From contig OZ010792.1 in the NCBI GenBank assembly GCA_963932465.1, positions 190,429,556-190,493,555 of the forward strand: a stretch of DNA of 64,000 bases, read 5' to 3'. Numbering within the stretch: the stretch's first letter is position 1; each line of letters starts with the position of its first letter. Position numbers and translations under genes: made by a program. The notes under the pieces were generated by a model, which searched no databases, was not told the origin of the DNA, and was given only the letters and a program-made list of their open reading frames with translations. Origin of the DNA: Maratus speciosus. Its lineage: Eukaryota > Arthropoda > Arachnida > Araneae > Salticidae. Below are positions 24,140-33,203 of this stretch, in pieces.

Positions 24140-25824
24140 TGCTGGACAGATAATTACACCTGTTTATTTTCTATTAAATATATATCCAAAATTGTTAATT
24201 GGTCCAAATCATCCAAGCAACCTCATAGCAAATTGGTATATAATTTTATATACCTTAGATAAATTCAAATAATATAAGTGATCGTATTTACCTAAATTCT
24301 AGTAGAAGAGCAACGCGAAGCATTAATAAAATTAAATTATAATTCGCGTCAAAATGTAATTATTAAATTTGAATAATTACGAATAAAATTAAGAGTTTGC
24401 GTTGTGAATTATTTAGACGAACTCTTCCACTTATGAATTAAACTAAACTTTTAAGCTGTAAAACTAAATTGACACACCTTAAACATTATCAATTAAATAA
24501 TTACAGAAACTTTTTAAAACTTGATTAAATATTTTATTTACATTGAACACAACTATATACAGAAAGACATAATATTAATTTAAAAAATAGAAAGCAATAC
24601 TTTTGTTTGCTTCTCATTATTTTAAGTATATTTAATCTTAAAAAAAAAAGACAATATTTTCATATACTCTAATTATTATAATTGTTTCTTTTTGCTAAAA
24701 GAATAATTCTCTTTCATTTTTAAAGTACCTTAATCTTATTTAATTATTGGTTTTGTCGGATCTCAGATTACTCTCTACCATAAAATACCAGAAAAGTATT
24801 TTTGTGATTTTTTTTATATGATCTTAAGTGGTAAAGGAAAAAGTTTAAAGTCGTACCCTTTTTTTAATATACGGGATGGTGGCCTTTATTCATCAAATTC
24901 CGAGTTGTTGCGTTGCTTAGGATCATGGCCATGGGTCATCAGGAACGCATCCTCAATTTGGCTTGATTAGGATCACTCCGATATGTACATCAGGAAGACA
25001 TCCTCAATTTGGCTTGATTAGGCTCACTCCGATAGGTACCTCAGGAAGACATCCTCAATTAGGCTTGATTAGGCTCGATTAGGCTCGATTAGGCTCGCTC
25101 CGATATGTCCATCTCGCCTGGGAATTACTAGGGCTTTTAGGATTCATCGCACGGGCTTTCAGGATTCATTGCACGGGCTTTCAGGAGAGCTCCTGCGTCC
25201 TCTACATCTTTTTTCAGACTCTCCTTTTTTAAACCTTATTCTTCTTGCACACCACTTCTGCAGTGGGTGGAACTATTTTGTCTAGTCCACTGTTATTGGA
25301 TGTGAGAAGATTTTTTATTATACTTCGATAGGCCTATAAGCTAACAGTCTGCAAATGGCCCCTTACATATACTTTAATATTATTATCTGCCTTAAAGTTT
25401 GGGTGGTCTGAAAAGCCATAAATTTATCCCAACACTTTTATTGAGGCCATAAATTTATTTCAACGTTTTTATGATTTTACGATTTCTAATTATACACCAC
25501 TTTCCATTGGCTTGTCATAAAACGACACCATGGCGTCTGGCTATTGTTGTTGTCTGAGATCCGGACTCTATTCAACATTATACATTCATTTTACAATACA
25601 ACAATTTTTTTAAAAATATATATTTAATATTTAAAATCAACTTAATAATTTTTGTATGAACTTACACTCTTATTTTACTTAAATATATAAACATTATAAT
25701 TTTACACTCATAATTATATTTTATAAAAAAATATTTATGCAAACAGAAATAACAAATTACGCAATTTTACTTTGATTTAACCAACATGGTGCGGGAACAT
25801 ATCATAGTTATATGTTGCCCAGCA
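24140..25824 (-). repeat. 5' LTR of the gag-only retrotransposon
   Basis: This LTR is 1,685 bp and ends at the ACAAT target duplication. It is nearly identical to 16523-18197. By eye the differences include a G/A in CATGGC/CATAGC, a T/G in ATTGTT/ATTGGT and the extra 10-bp repeat near 25085. The element's promoter should be inside it. Confidence 0.92.
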
Positions 25825-25829
25825 ACAAT

Positions 25830-26343
25830 TGAATTAACTTCTTTTCGTACATAAGTGTTAAAGGTAACACACTCAAACTCGATTGCAATCTTAGCAAAAT
25901 TAAATATATTTTATACCATTCTAACGTAAGTGGAATAAATGAATTTTCATAAGTGAGTTAGATTAGCATAAAGAAGTTAAAATTTGTTTTTCTAAAACTT
26001 TCTAATATTTTTCATCGCAATGTACGCTAATAAATACTTTTTATCTCAAGCAATGTATTTAATGAAATTGAATAAACTCCTTAATAAAAAATTCGAAAAA
26101 CTTTTGAAATATAAATAAAAACTAACGAAATTAATATAATTATAATAGAAAGTATCACACATCGAAAAAATATTTTTATAATTTCATTTTTATTTATTAC
26201 CATTATTATTATGTCAATTTATGCAAAAGAAAAATAATTTCTAATAAGGATTACTATAAATAAATGAAGCAGTTGTTATCTTAGTAGTTGTTATTAATCA
26301 TATTATAATTTCTTGTTCTATATCCTACCTAAAACAATATATG
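25830..26343. other. AT-rich spacer
   Basis: Nothing recognised between the LTR element's target duplication and the pogo element. Confidence 0.4.
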
Positions 26344-26345
26344 TA

Positions 26346-28063
26346 GGGGAGACTGGGGATGAAAGGGACACTCAAAATTTCAGGAAGAAAATAAAATGTA
26401 GAAAGTTTCAATTTTGGCTCAATCGATGACAATACTTGTTCTGTCTTAATAATGCTTATAATTAACATCAGCAATTGTAGCGTTGTAGGTGGTGCAAAAC
26501 ATGTTTTTGATATAAAAAAGTAAATTTTGATGTTACTTTTCTTTTTTTCTCTAAAACAGTAATATTGTGTTCAGCATTATAATATTTATGTTATTTAGCA
26601 CTGTAAAGTGTGCAATTTATGTGAATATCAGTATATTTTGTTAGCTAAAATACTCTCATGCATGAATGTATTTTTAATTTCGGTAGATGGGTATGGGATT
26701 GAAAAGGACAGAAACTGAGGTGTTGAAAGGGACATGTCCTTTTCAACCCCTCAAGTTGTTCCTATCAAGCTTCCTCTAGTGAAGGTCAAGAAAATAAGTT
26801 ATATTCATATTTACTCCAAGCATCTAATATCAACTACGGTTTGACAACTATGAATATGAGTATTCAATTGCTTTGAGCTCTCCAAATATGTCCCTATCTT
26901 GGCAAACAAAGAAGCAAGGTGGAATTGATTGGTTCCAAGATTTTATGCAACGAAATTCATTACTTTCTCTTTAGAAACCAATAGTTTAAAAAGAAGTACA
27001 ATTTTCAACAAAGTCGATGTTTGATATTTCTTAAAAAGCTTCAGTTAGTTCTGGATCGCTATAAGTTTACATAGGACATAATATATAACTGTAATAAAAC
27101 AGGTTTAATGACAGAGCACAAATCACCTAATATAGTAGCAAAACCTAGTAGAAACTAATTTTCTCACGTAACAACATCTGAGTGTGGAAAACTTGTCCCA
27201 CGTTTGTGTTTTCTTTGTGCATCAGGTAACTCTGTTCAACAGTATTCGTTTTCTAAAGGAAAAATTTCAAGGAGTTCATTCTCTGAGGTACCCAATCCCA
27301 AAACCTTCAACTTGCTCATCAAAGTTGGTCAATGACATCAGAAGATTTTTAAAGCAATTGTGAATTAGCTAATAATTCTAGCTGTTCCAAAACTGATCCT
27401 GCGATTCTCTTATTTGATTATTATGAAAGCAATATAAATATTAAGGCAATAAAATTTGTGAAAGGTAATGGAATAATTATGGTGATATTCTGGTCGCACT
27501 GCAGCCAATGAATTCAAAGTACACTTTTTCAGGAAAAAAATAGAATAAGATCATTTTGTATTTACTGATACTAGTGACATGAATATTAATGATACTGTGG
27601 TGAGGTTACCTAAACAAAAACTGGTGGTGAGACAGCTAGAGATAAACGTTTCTTAAACTTTTGACTGATTTAAAGTTGTTTTATGTCACATTGGCCTAAA
27701 CATGTTATTTTTCTTGTTTTTATGTTACCATATGTTGCAATATATTTTATTTTTATCTGTGTATGTTTATCTTTTATTTTTGAAAATTAAAAGAAATAAT
27801 GTTCATAAAAGATTTTTATTTATGTGTGTCTCTTTCAACCCCTCACAGTGTCCCTTTCATCCCCTACAATGGGGTTAAAAGGGACATTTCTCCCAATTTA
27901 TAAAAATGCGTATATATTTTAATTATTGTACTTAAGGATAAGAGTAGTATCAAAGTAAAGATTTTAGACAAGAATTTGGCACAAATTTGAAAGCAATGCC
28001 TTTTAATGTCTTTATTTTATAAGCTTATAAAGACAAAATGTCCTTTCCATCCCCCATCTCCAC
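26346..28063 (+). mobile_element. Decayed pogo-family DNA transposon
   Basis: The ends are TA|GGGGAGACTGGGGATGAAA and an imperfect inverse finishing CATCTCCAC|TA. Internal copies of GAAAGGGACATGTCC and CTCTTTCAACCCCTC echo the ends. The empty site at 16386-16387 shows a single TA, so the target duplication is TA as in the Tc1/mariner/pogo superfamily. A broken transposase occupies the middle in the plus direction. Length is 1,718 bp, short for an intact element of this type. Confidence 0.88.
26770..27510 (+). pseudogene. Pogo/CENP-B-like transposase, broken
   Basis: Reading across frames, segments resemble the CENP-B-like HTH region and DDE catalytic core of pogo transposases. In order: ENKLYSYLLQASNINYGLTT near 26785; GGIDWFQDFMQRN near 26920; LLDRYKFT-like text near 27045; NCNKTGLMT near 27095, where intact relatives have an acidic DETG motif; HVTTSECGKLVPR near 27165; LLFDYYESN near 27410, where relatives have LDNH; then IKAIKFVKGNGII and a WSHCSQ remnant near 27490. 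Several stop codons and frameshifts break it, and both readable catalytic sites are altered, so it is inactive. The family call rests on the order and spacing of these blocks. Confidence 0.8.
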
Positions 28064-28087
28064 TAAACAGATTACATTAAGGAATTT

Positions 28088-28130
<43 letters not shown>

Positions 28131-28175
28131 TGGTTATCTTTACTTGTGAATTTCACATATGCATCATATTAAAGA
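28064..28175 (+). repeat. Right flank of the pogo insertion, paralogous to 16387-16480
   Basis: After the TA, sequence ACAGATTACATTAAGGAATTT is shared with the uninterrupted copy near 16390. The short T-run of that copy has expanded to more than thirty T here (about 28090-28122). Confidence 0.75.
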
Positions 28176-28179
28176 TTTG

Positions 28180-28439
28180 AAAGCATGAAATGCATTTTTT
28201 AAAATTTAAATTAAATATAATTTTAAATTTTTATATTTTAAATATCTGCTATTTGATAGCCTAAGAGGGACAATTTCCCCGCGACACTGGGCGAGCAGGT
28301 CATAACGGTGTTACCTGAGCAAGCTCAAATCGCGATACTGGGCTGCACCCACTCTATAAAAGAACAGGGCATAGCCCAGGCGACTGATGAGTTAAGTTAG
28401 AAACGTTACCGAAAAAGAAGTGAATGTTTTTAAGCTTTG
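28180..28439. other. Possible 3' UTR of the LINE fragment
   Basis: From about 28265 the DNA becomes clearly richer in G+C and continues without a visible break into the RNase H pseudogene at 28440-28953. It probably belongs to the same minus-strand element downstream of its stop codon. A TATAAAAG word at about 28356 is on the plus strand and is not taken as a promoter. Confidence 0.4.
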
Positions 28440-28953
28440 TTAGTCGGGTTGAGTGAGTGAGGATGTTGTTTAGTCAGCTCTCAGGGAGCGTGGATTGGAG
28501 AATGATGTGTCAGAGCTGAGTGAGTGTGGAGTTATGGAACGCATGAGTAAAGGTTCCCAGCGCCAGCTCCCCACACTCACAGCAGGGGGAACTAGCACAT
28601 TTAAATTTGTGCAGATAGATGTTCAAGGGGCCATGGGTTGTGAGAAATCAAGTTACGCACGGTGCGAGTGTAATAAAGTTATGAGAAACTTCGGGAATTA
28701 CGTTATGCATGTGCCTGCCTTTCTCTGATGTATCCAAATACTTTTGCCATTCGGATAGGATCATAGACATAAAGATCTTCTTAATAAATGAGTGAGCTAC
28801 TGGGATGTGTTGATCAACTGTGGAGTTGATTGTGTCTTCCTTGGCCAATTGATCCGCTTGCTCGTTCCCAAGTATGCCTTTGTGCGCAGAAACATGATCA
28901 AAACTGATCTTGAATGAAGAAAAATGGGCAAAAAGGTAGTTTTCAAATTTCAT
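28440..28953 (-). pseudogene. RNase H and C-terminal end of a type-1 non-LTR retrotransposon
   Basis: An open segment at 28648-28953 reads SAHKGILGNEQADQLAKE, the conserved C-terminal part of the RNase H domain found in I/R1/Jockey-group LINEs, where it degrades RNA in RNA:DNA hybrids. Further along the minus strand, after a stop and frameshifts, residues like THGPLEHL and CCECGE match the terminal cysteine region that follows RNase H in these polyproteins. The upstream reverse transcriptase and endonuclease are absent, so the copy is severely 5'-truncated. The plus-strand frame at 28495-28728 is a shadow. Confidence 0.8.
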
Positions 28954-30427
28954 TTGTAATACAGGGGTTTAGCTTTTAGCTTCTGTAGGCTATATTAGAG
29001 GCTAAAATTTTATTTTGTTCCCCGTTCAAAGAGAAATTATTTTTCTTGAGCTTAATATACATTTACTAATATTATCGATAGTTTTACTGAAAAAATATTA
29101 GCAAATGTATGCAATGCGATAAAAATCCAAAACCTCAGAAGAAATAATGCTTGATTTCTCGTATTTTGGAGATGCTTTTACACACCAGCAGACATATCAA
29201 GCGCATCAGTGCAAAACATTATGCCACATAATATTGTATTAATTCAACTTACAAGGAAACGGTCATAAAACAAAATATATATATATAGGCGAATATTATA
29301 CTTTAGTGACCAAATTATTCAACCTCACGATAATCCATTAATCGAAAAAAATAGGGAGAACGTTTTAAGTTAAAATTTGATTATTTTTATTAGTTCTATC
29401 AAAAATTAACAATCAATCAATTGTCTATAACAAATTATATACAATAGACCATACATAATAACTTATTTCATTTTCTGCGTGTTGAAGTTTAGTCGTATAT
29501 GTTTGAGTTATGATAAATTAATTTTTTTATGATTTCAATTGTTCATTATATAATTATTATATTAATACCTCCAAAAAAAGAAACATTGTATGATTGAATC
29601 TTGCCTTAAACTGGAAATTTCCATGATTCAAATAATAAAATATTATTATAAAGGATGATGTGCCTGTTAGGATGAAAAACTGCCTGAAATGGATTTATTT
29701 TCCTATGTTTTATGATTCTGTTTGGTAGGTTGCATTAAAAAACACACAAGATTATCCAATTTTTTATAGACAAGAACTACAATTAAACAACACAAGAAAG
29801 ATCACGTTTACACAAACAATAAAATAAGAACTACTGATTAGTCTACGAAATGTATATTATAATTTATTATTATTTTTTAACAATTAATGTTTAATCTTTT
29901 TTTTTTCTATTTCATACCATTAATGACATTAGCAATATAATATCGAAAAATATTTTACGGGGTAAAATATACCGTTTCAGTGAATAAAGGAAACTAAACG
30001 TAATTGCGTATTACATTCCTCCCTGAGCCCTGCGCAGTCACAAAGTATCAAATATGTTTTAATTTGTGCGTCAGGAACATAAAAGGGCTTACTCCTTTTG
30101 GGAGTAAGCTTCACTCTCAAAATAGAGCCATGCACGCTTATAAGTCTGTTTAATAAAATGTTTATATTTTTCGAATGTTAATGTTTACTATCTCGTGTAA
30201 AAGACTTTATTTTTACAGTAACATAATTCTATTGAAACATGAAATTGGGTCCTATATATTATGAAAATGAAATTGTTTTTTCTCGTTCGATAAAAGAAGC
30301 ACCGATTAATTTCACATTTTTCTAATATTCTTGGTTAAAAATGTAGTCTCTTTTACGATTATGATGAATGGAAGAAAGCTACTATACCGCTAAGAAAATT
30401 ATTAAGAATTTATAGCTACTAAACAAG
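28954..30427. other. AT-rich DNA with a small perfect hairpin
   Basis: No gene recognised. At 30087-30109 GCTTACTCC and GGAGTAAGC form a perfect 9-bp stem with loop TTTTG. In this eukaryotic setting it is not read as a terminator. Confidence 0.4.
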
Positions 30428-30466
30428 TTATCATACGAATTGAATATTTTCAACTGAGCGTAAAAA

Positions 30467-30552
30467 TGTCCAGGCTGGGAATCGATCCCAGATCCTTGGC
30501 TTACAGGGCCAAGGGCGGCAGCACTTGGCTTTGCCGTTTAAGCTAACTGGGC
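30467..30552 (-). pseudogene. tRNA-Thr(TGT)-like sequence with insertion
   Basis: On the minus strand a D-arm GCTTAAACGGCAAAGC, an anticodon stem TTGGC/GCCAA with loop CCTGTAA, and a T-arm around GGGATCGATTCCC are visible. About 13 extra bases separate the D and anticodon arms, and the acceptor stem is poor. It is a SINE head or tRNA relic, not a functional tRNA gene. Confidence 0.55.
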
Positions 30553-30707
30553 CGACAGCCGGCGAGCATATTTTGCTCAGATAACCTTATTGGTAATAAC
30601 ATCTGTTCTTTCATGTAGACAACAGTATAATGCGCAGATAAAGGAACTCCATATAAATGTTGTGTACGTAGATAATATATTATTTTAATTTACTGGGCCG
30701 GTTGTCG

Positions 30708-30779
30708 GCACAGTTAGCTTAAACGGTAGAGCATTGCCCCTGTAAGCCAAGGATCTGGATTCGATTCCCGGCCTAGGCA
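30708..30779 (+). pseudogene. tRNA-Thr(TGT)-like sequence, compact
   Basis: The D-arm GCTTAAACGGTAGAGC, anticodon loop CCTGTAA (anticodon TGT at 30741-30743) and T-arm CTGGATTCGATTCCCGG are in correct order within 72 bases. Only about four of seven acceptor pairs form between GCACAGT and CCTAGGC, and the anticodon stem has a C-C mismatch. That decay, and the inverted partner 200 bp away, favour a SINE over a working tRNA. Confidence 0.6.
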
Positions 30780-30819
30780 TTTTTTCGATCAGTTGGAAAT
30801 ATTGAATTCGCATGATAAA

Positions 30820-31426
30820 TTTACCAATCGGTTTGATTGGATAACAATAAAAGTTTATTAAAAAGTTGCATATTTGATATACTGATAATAATACAACACA
30901 AATAGCTGAAAAAGTGCAGAAACGATAAGAAAAATTCAGTGTTACCTTCGATCTTTAAGACAAATTCTTTATTTTCAGAAACATTTAGCAGAAGCCCCAG
31001 TCAGAAATTTCAGAAAAATGTAAGGTATATGAAGTTAACAAAAAGATATTTTCCTGATTTTTTTTAAATAAAATGGCTATTTTGTTTTTAAAAAAATTCT
31101 GTGAAACTATGTAAAAAAGATTTTTAGGTGCAATATAGTCTTACTCTAAATGGTTTCTAAATATAGGAAAAAGTTTTCCGCAAACGTAGAAAACTATGAG
31201 CTTATACATATTTTTTGTTACCCTTAATATCGAGAATTTTTATACATTTTTCTATAGTATAATGTATTTGTCTGCAACCTCTGACCCGTCCGTCACCGAT
31301 TGACCCATTTCATAACTTCAAGTGACCCCCTTGAGTTCGGAATAAACGTATAATATATACAATGAAATTATGAAACACAAATATGAAACGAGCACTTGAT
31401 AAAAAAAATAAACTGAAAATAAGTAA
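30820..31426. other. AT-rich DNA, nothing recognised
   Basis: No repeat boundary or coding segment is seen. The CTCTGACCCGTCCGTCACCG phrase near 31280 is slightly GC-richer, without a match elsewhere in the window. Confidence 0.35.
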
Positions 31427-31690
31427 TAACAGTTGTTATTTATGTTTTCATTTAAAATGTATAGATGGCAGCATTAAACAATTCTTGAATGCGTATTGTA
31501 TTCGTGTAACTAGTAATGTTTTGTTAAGTGAAATTAAATATTTATTAAGTATCCCAATGGCCATCCCATCCTCGCCGCCATTATAATGTTTTAAACTAAT
31601 TAATTAATAATCAGAGTAAAACAAAGATAGATGGCCATGTAGATACTTAATGGACATTTAATTACACATAACAAAATAGCCGTACTGCTT
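31427..31690. repeat. Rearranged partial LTR copy
   Basis: 31430-31580 is a direct, gapped repeat of 32340-32510 (shared TTATTTATGTTTNCATTTAAAA, GTATAGATGGCA, TTCGTGTAACT). Bases 31590-31690 are an inverted copy of about 32475-32570 (GATGGCCATGTAGATACTTAATG). The LTR fragment is therefore partly direct and partly inverted, indicating local rearrangement. A chance frame at 31383-31586 overlaps it. Confidence 0.6.
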
Positions 31691-31803
31691 CTTCATTTCG
31701 AAAACTTCATATAAGAACAAAATTACATTTAATAGCGCCAAGTGTTACAAATTTTGTTCATGATAAACAACATGAGAAAAAGTCCAAAGTTAAAATAAAA
31801 TAA

Positions 31804-32336
31804 TGTCATATTAACCGGAAAGTATCTACAATTAATTATACTCCAGAAGCCAAGTGGAAAATTGGTCGAATTATAGCAAGAGGAGAAAAATTACAGTATA
31901 GAATTCAAGTTGGTCCGAATATTTGGAAAAGGCATGTTGATCAAATAACTGATGTAGGTTGAGATATATCTTTAATTAATGATCCAAATTCTGAAGAAAG
32001 GGATACAGGAAATTTCAGAAGTGAAGATGCAATGTTGAAGCAAGGTCAAGGTGATTCTCCACCAATATAGCCTAGTATCACAGATCTGAAAACAGCTGAC
32101 TCTCATGATCCTAATACTTCAGGTCCTTCACCAACTGACTCTCATGATCCTAATTCCTCATGTCCTAAATCAACTTACTCTGATTCAACACTCCAAAACT
32201 TTCTGTCCCCAATAGTTCCATTGTTGATGCTATTGAATTATTAAAAATAAATCCATCTTCTTCTTCGCAGGTACTTAGAAGATCCAACAGGAACAGAAGA
32301 GTTTCTGAACGTCTTAAATATTCTGCGGAGGAGAGC
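31804..32336 (+). pseudogene. C-terminal integrase/pol remnant of a gypsy-like element
   Basis: The plus strand reads WKIGRIIARGEKLQYRIQVG followed by NIWKRHVDQI, the C-terminal domain characteristic of gypsy-type integrases. A stop follows, then hydrophilic sequence with a tandem TDSHDPN repeat, a frameshift and a closing LRRSNRNRRVSERLKY segment typical of the last residues of gypsy pol. At 32325-32336 the purine tract GCGGAGGAGAGC stands exactly before the LTR. Only this 3' end remains. Stops in frame make it non-functional. Confidence 0.8.
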
Positions 32337-32560
32337 TGTCATATTTATGTTTCCATTTAAAAGTATAGATGGCATTACTAAACAATGCTCTCCCGAATTC
32401 ATGATAAATAAGTTACTGATGTAAATACAAGAATCTAGAATGTATATTGTGTTCGTGTAACTGGTGCAGTTTTGTTATGGGTAATTAAATGTTCATTAAG
32501 TAACTACATGGCCATCTCATCTTTGTTTTACTGTGATTATTAATTAATTAGTTTAAATAT
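32337..32560 (+). repeat. 3' LTR fragment of the gypsy-like element
   Basis: It starts TGTCATATTT directly after the polypurine tract, as an LTR should, and is partly duplicated at 31427-31690. The distal end is uncertain; LTR-like sequence may continue to about 32800. The partner 5' LTR is not in the window in intact form. Confidence 0.55.
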
Positions 32561-33159
32561 TTTAACAATAAAGTTTTTGTTTGATTACAAAGTTTCAGTG
32601 ACAAACATGCATAACAAATGCAGCAATTTGACGAACGAAAGCGCGGCGGAAGGTGGCGTCCAATCGCAACTTTAGACACATTTGATGTGCCTTCGCCTTT
32701 TGTCCAATTAAAACTCGGTTTGACCTACTGCTAGGATTTGGATTCTTAGTTCTCTCAGTTCACTCTTAGCTTACACTTGTTCAGTAGAGCAAGAATACTG
32801 AAGCAATTATAGTTATGCAGTGGAATAATGAACATTAATAAAATAAATTATTATTATGTAAAAGCAAAAAAGAGATTGTTTTAAGATGTGTGGAAAGAAA
32901 ACTGTAGATTTATTGAAAATGGTGATAACTGGATTACTTTGAGCATAAATACATTTACCACCAGAACTTACATTATTAAGCGACGCTTTTTTAGAATACA
33001 TAAAAATGTGAGTGAAATGCCAAATGAAGAAAAATCTGAATGCATTCCTAAACATGTAATTACATTTTGGAAAAAGACCAATTTTTAAACTGAAAAAAAA
33101 AGAATGTTTTAAAATGAAAATACCACTGACCCGAAATGCCTTCTTATTACACACATTTT
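32561..33159. other. Possible LTR continuation and unassigned DNA
   Basis: 32630-32780 is less AT-rich (CGCGGCGGAAGGTGGCG near 32641) and could be the promoter part of the LTR. Two overlapping frames (minus 32813-33184 and plus 32888-33088) show no recognisable family. Confidence 0.3.
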
Positions 33160-33203
33160 GGTTGATTGTGACCCGTGAGGCCATAAAAGGTTGTCAACCC
33201 CTG
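33160..33203 (-). mobile_element. Orphan hAT-type terminal end
   Basis: Read in reverse, the block begins CAGGGGTTGACAACCTTTTA and continues TGGCCTCACGGGTC, the style of a hAT terminal inverted repeat. I cannot find its partner end or an exact 8-bp duplication, so it is a fragment. Confidence 0.4.

Larger units (their letters stand above)
16523..25824 (-). mobile_element. Gag-only LTR retrotransposon, ~9.3 kb, minus strand
   Basis: Two long direct repeats bracket about 5.9 kb. Each LTR begins TGCTGG and ends CCAGCA when read on the coding strand (the 3' copy carries one change at its inner edge). The flanks are ACAAT at 16518-16522 and ACAAT at 25825-25829, an exact 5-bp target duplication, so the element is structurally complete. 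Its only long frame is gag at 22000-23250. Downstream, where protease, reverse transcriptase, RNase H and integrase should lie, 3.8 kb of very AT-rich DNA has no recognisable domain. About thirteen substitutions and one 10-bp indel separate the LTRs, so insertion is recent. It presumably depends on the pol of another family. Confidence 0.9.
30428..30819. repeat. Inverted pair of tRNA-derived SINE-like units
   Basis: The left part, read in reverse, and the right part share GCGAATTCAATATTT-like flanks, GATCCTTGGCTTACAGG and GTTTAAGCTAACT. The arms span about 130 bp each and are separated by about 140 bp of AT-rich DNA. Each arm has tRNA-like A and B boxes (GGTAGAGC and GATTCGATTCC), giving two RNA polymerase III-type promoters pointing at each other. 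This resembles a foldback formed by two SINE heads. Confidence 0.75.

Noticed and set aside
28345..28370. TATA-box promoter on the plus strand (TCTATAAAAG)
   Set aside because: It lies in what appears to be the 3' part of a minus-strand LINE fragment and no plus-strand gene follows.
28495..28728. 77-residue plus-strand frame
   Set aside because: It is antisense to the RNase H/C-terminal cysteine region of a LINE fragment.
30087..30109. Rho-independent-type terminator hairpin
   Set aside because: The stem is perfect but the context is eukaryotic and no transcript ends there; no T-run follows.
30708..30779. Functional tRNA-Thr gene
   Set aside because: The acceptor stem pairs at only about four of seven positions and the anticodon stem has a mismatch; an inverted relative with an insertion lies nearby. 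A SINE head fits better.
32813..33184. 123-residue minus-strand frame
   Set aside because: Its composition is dominated by F, I and S from antisense A-rich DNA, with no motif, and it overlaps a plus-strand frame; part is the hAT end.
33160..33203. Right end of a complete hAT element reaching back to about 32785
   Set aside because: A partly matching GTAGAGCA/GTAGAGTG pair of flanks exists, but no inverted partner for CAGGGGTTGACAACC is present beside the left one.
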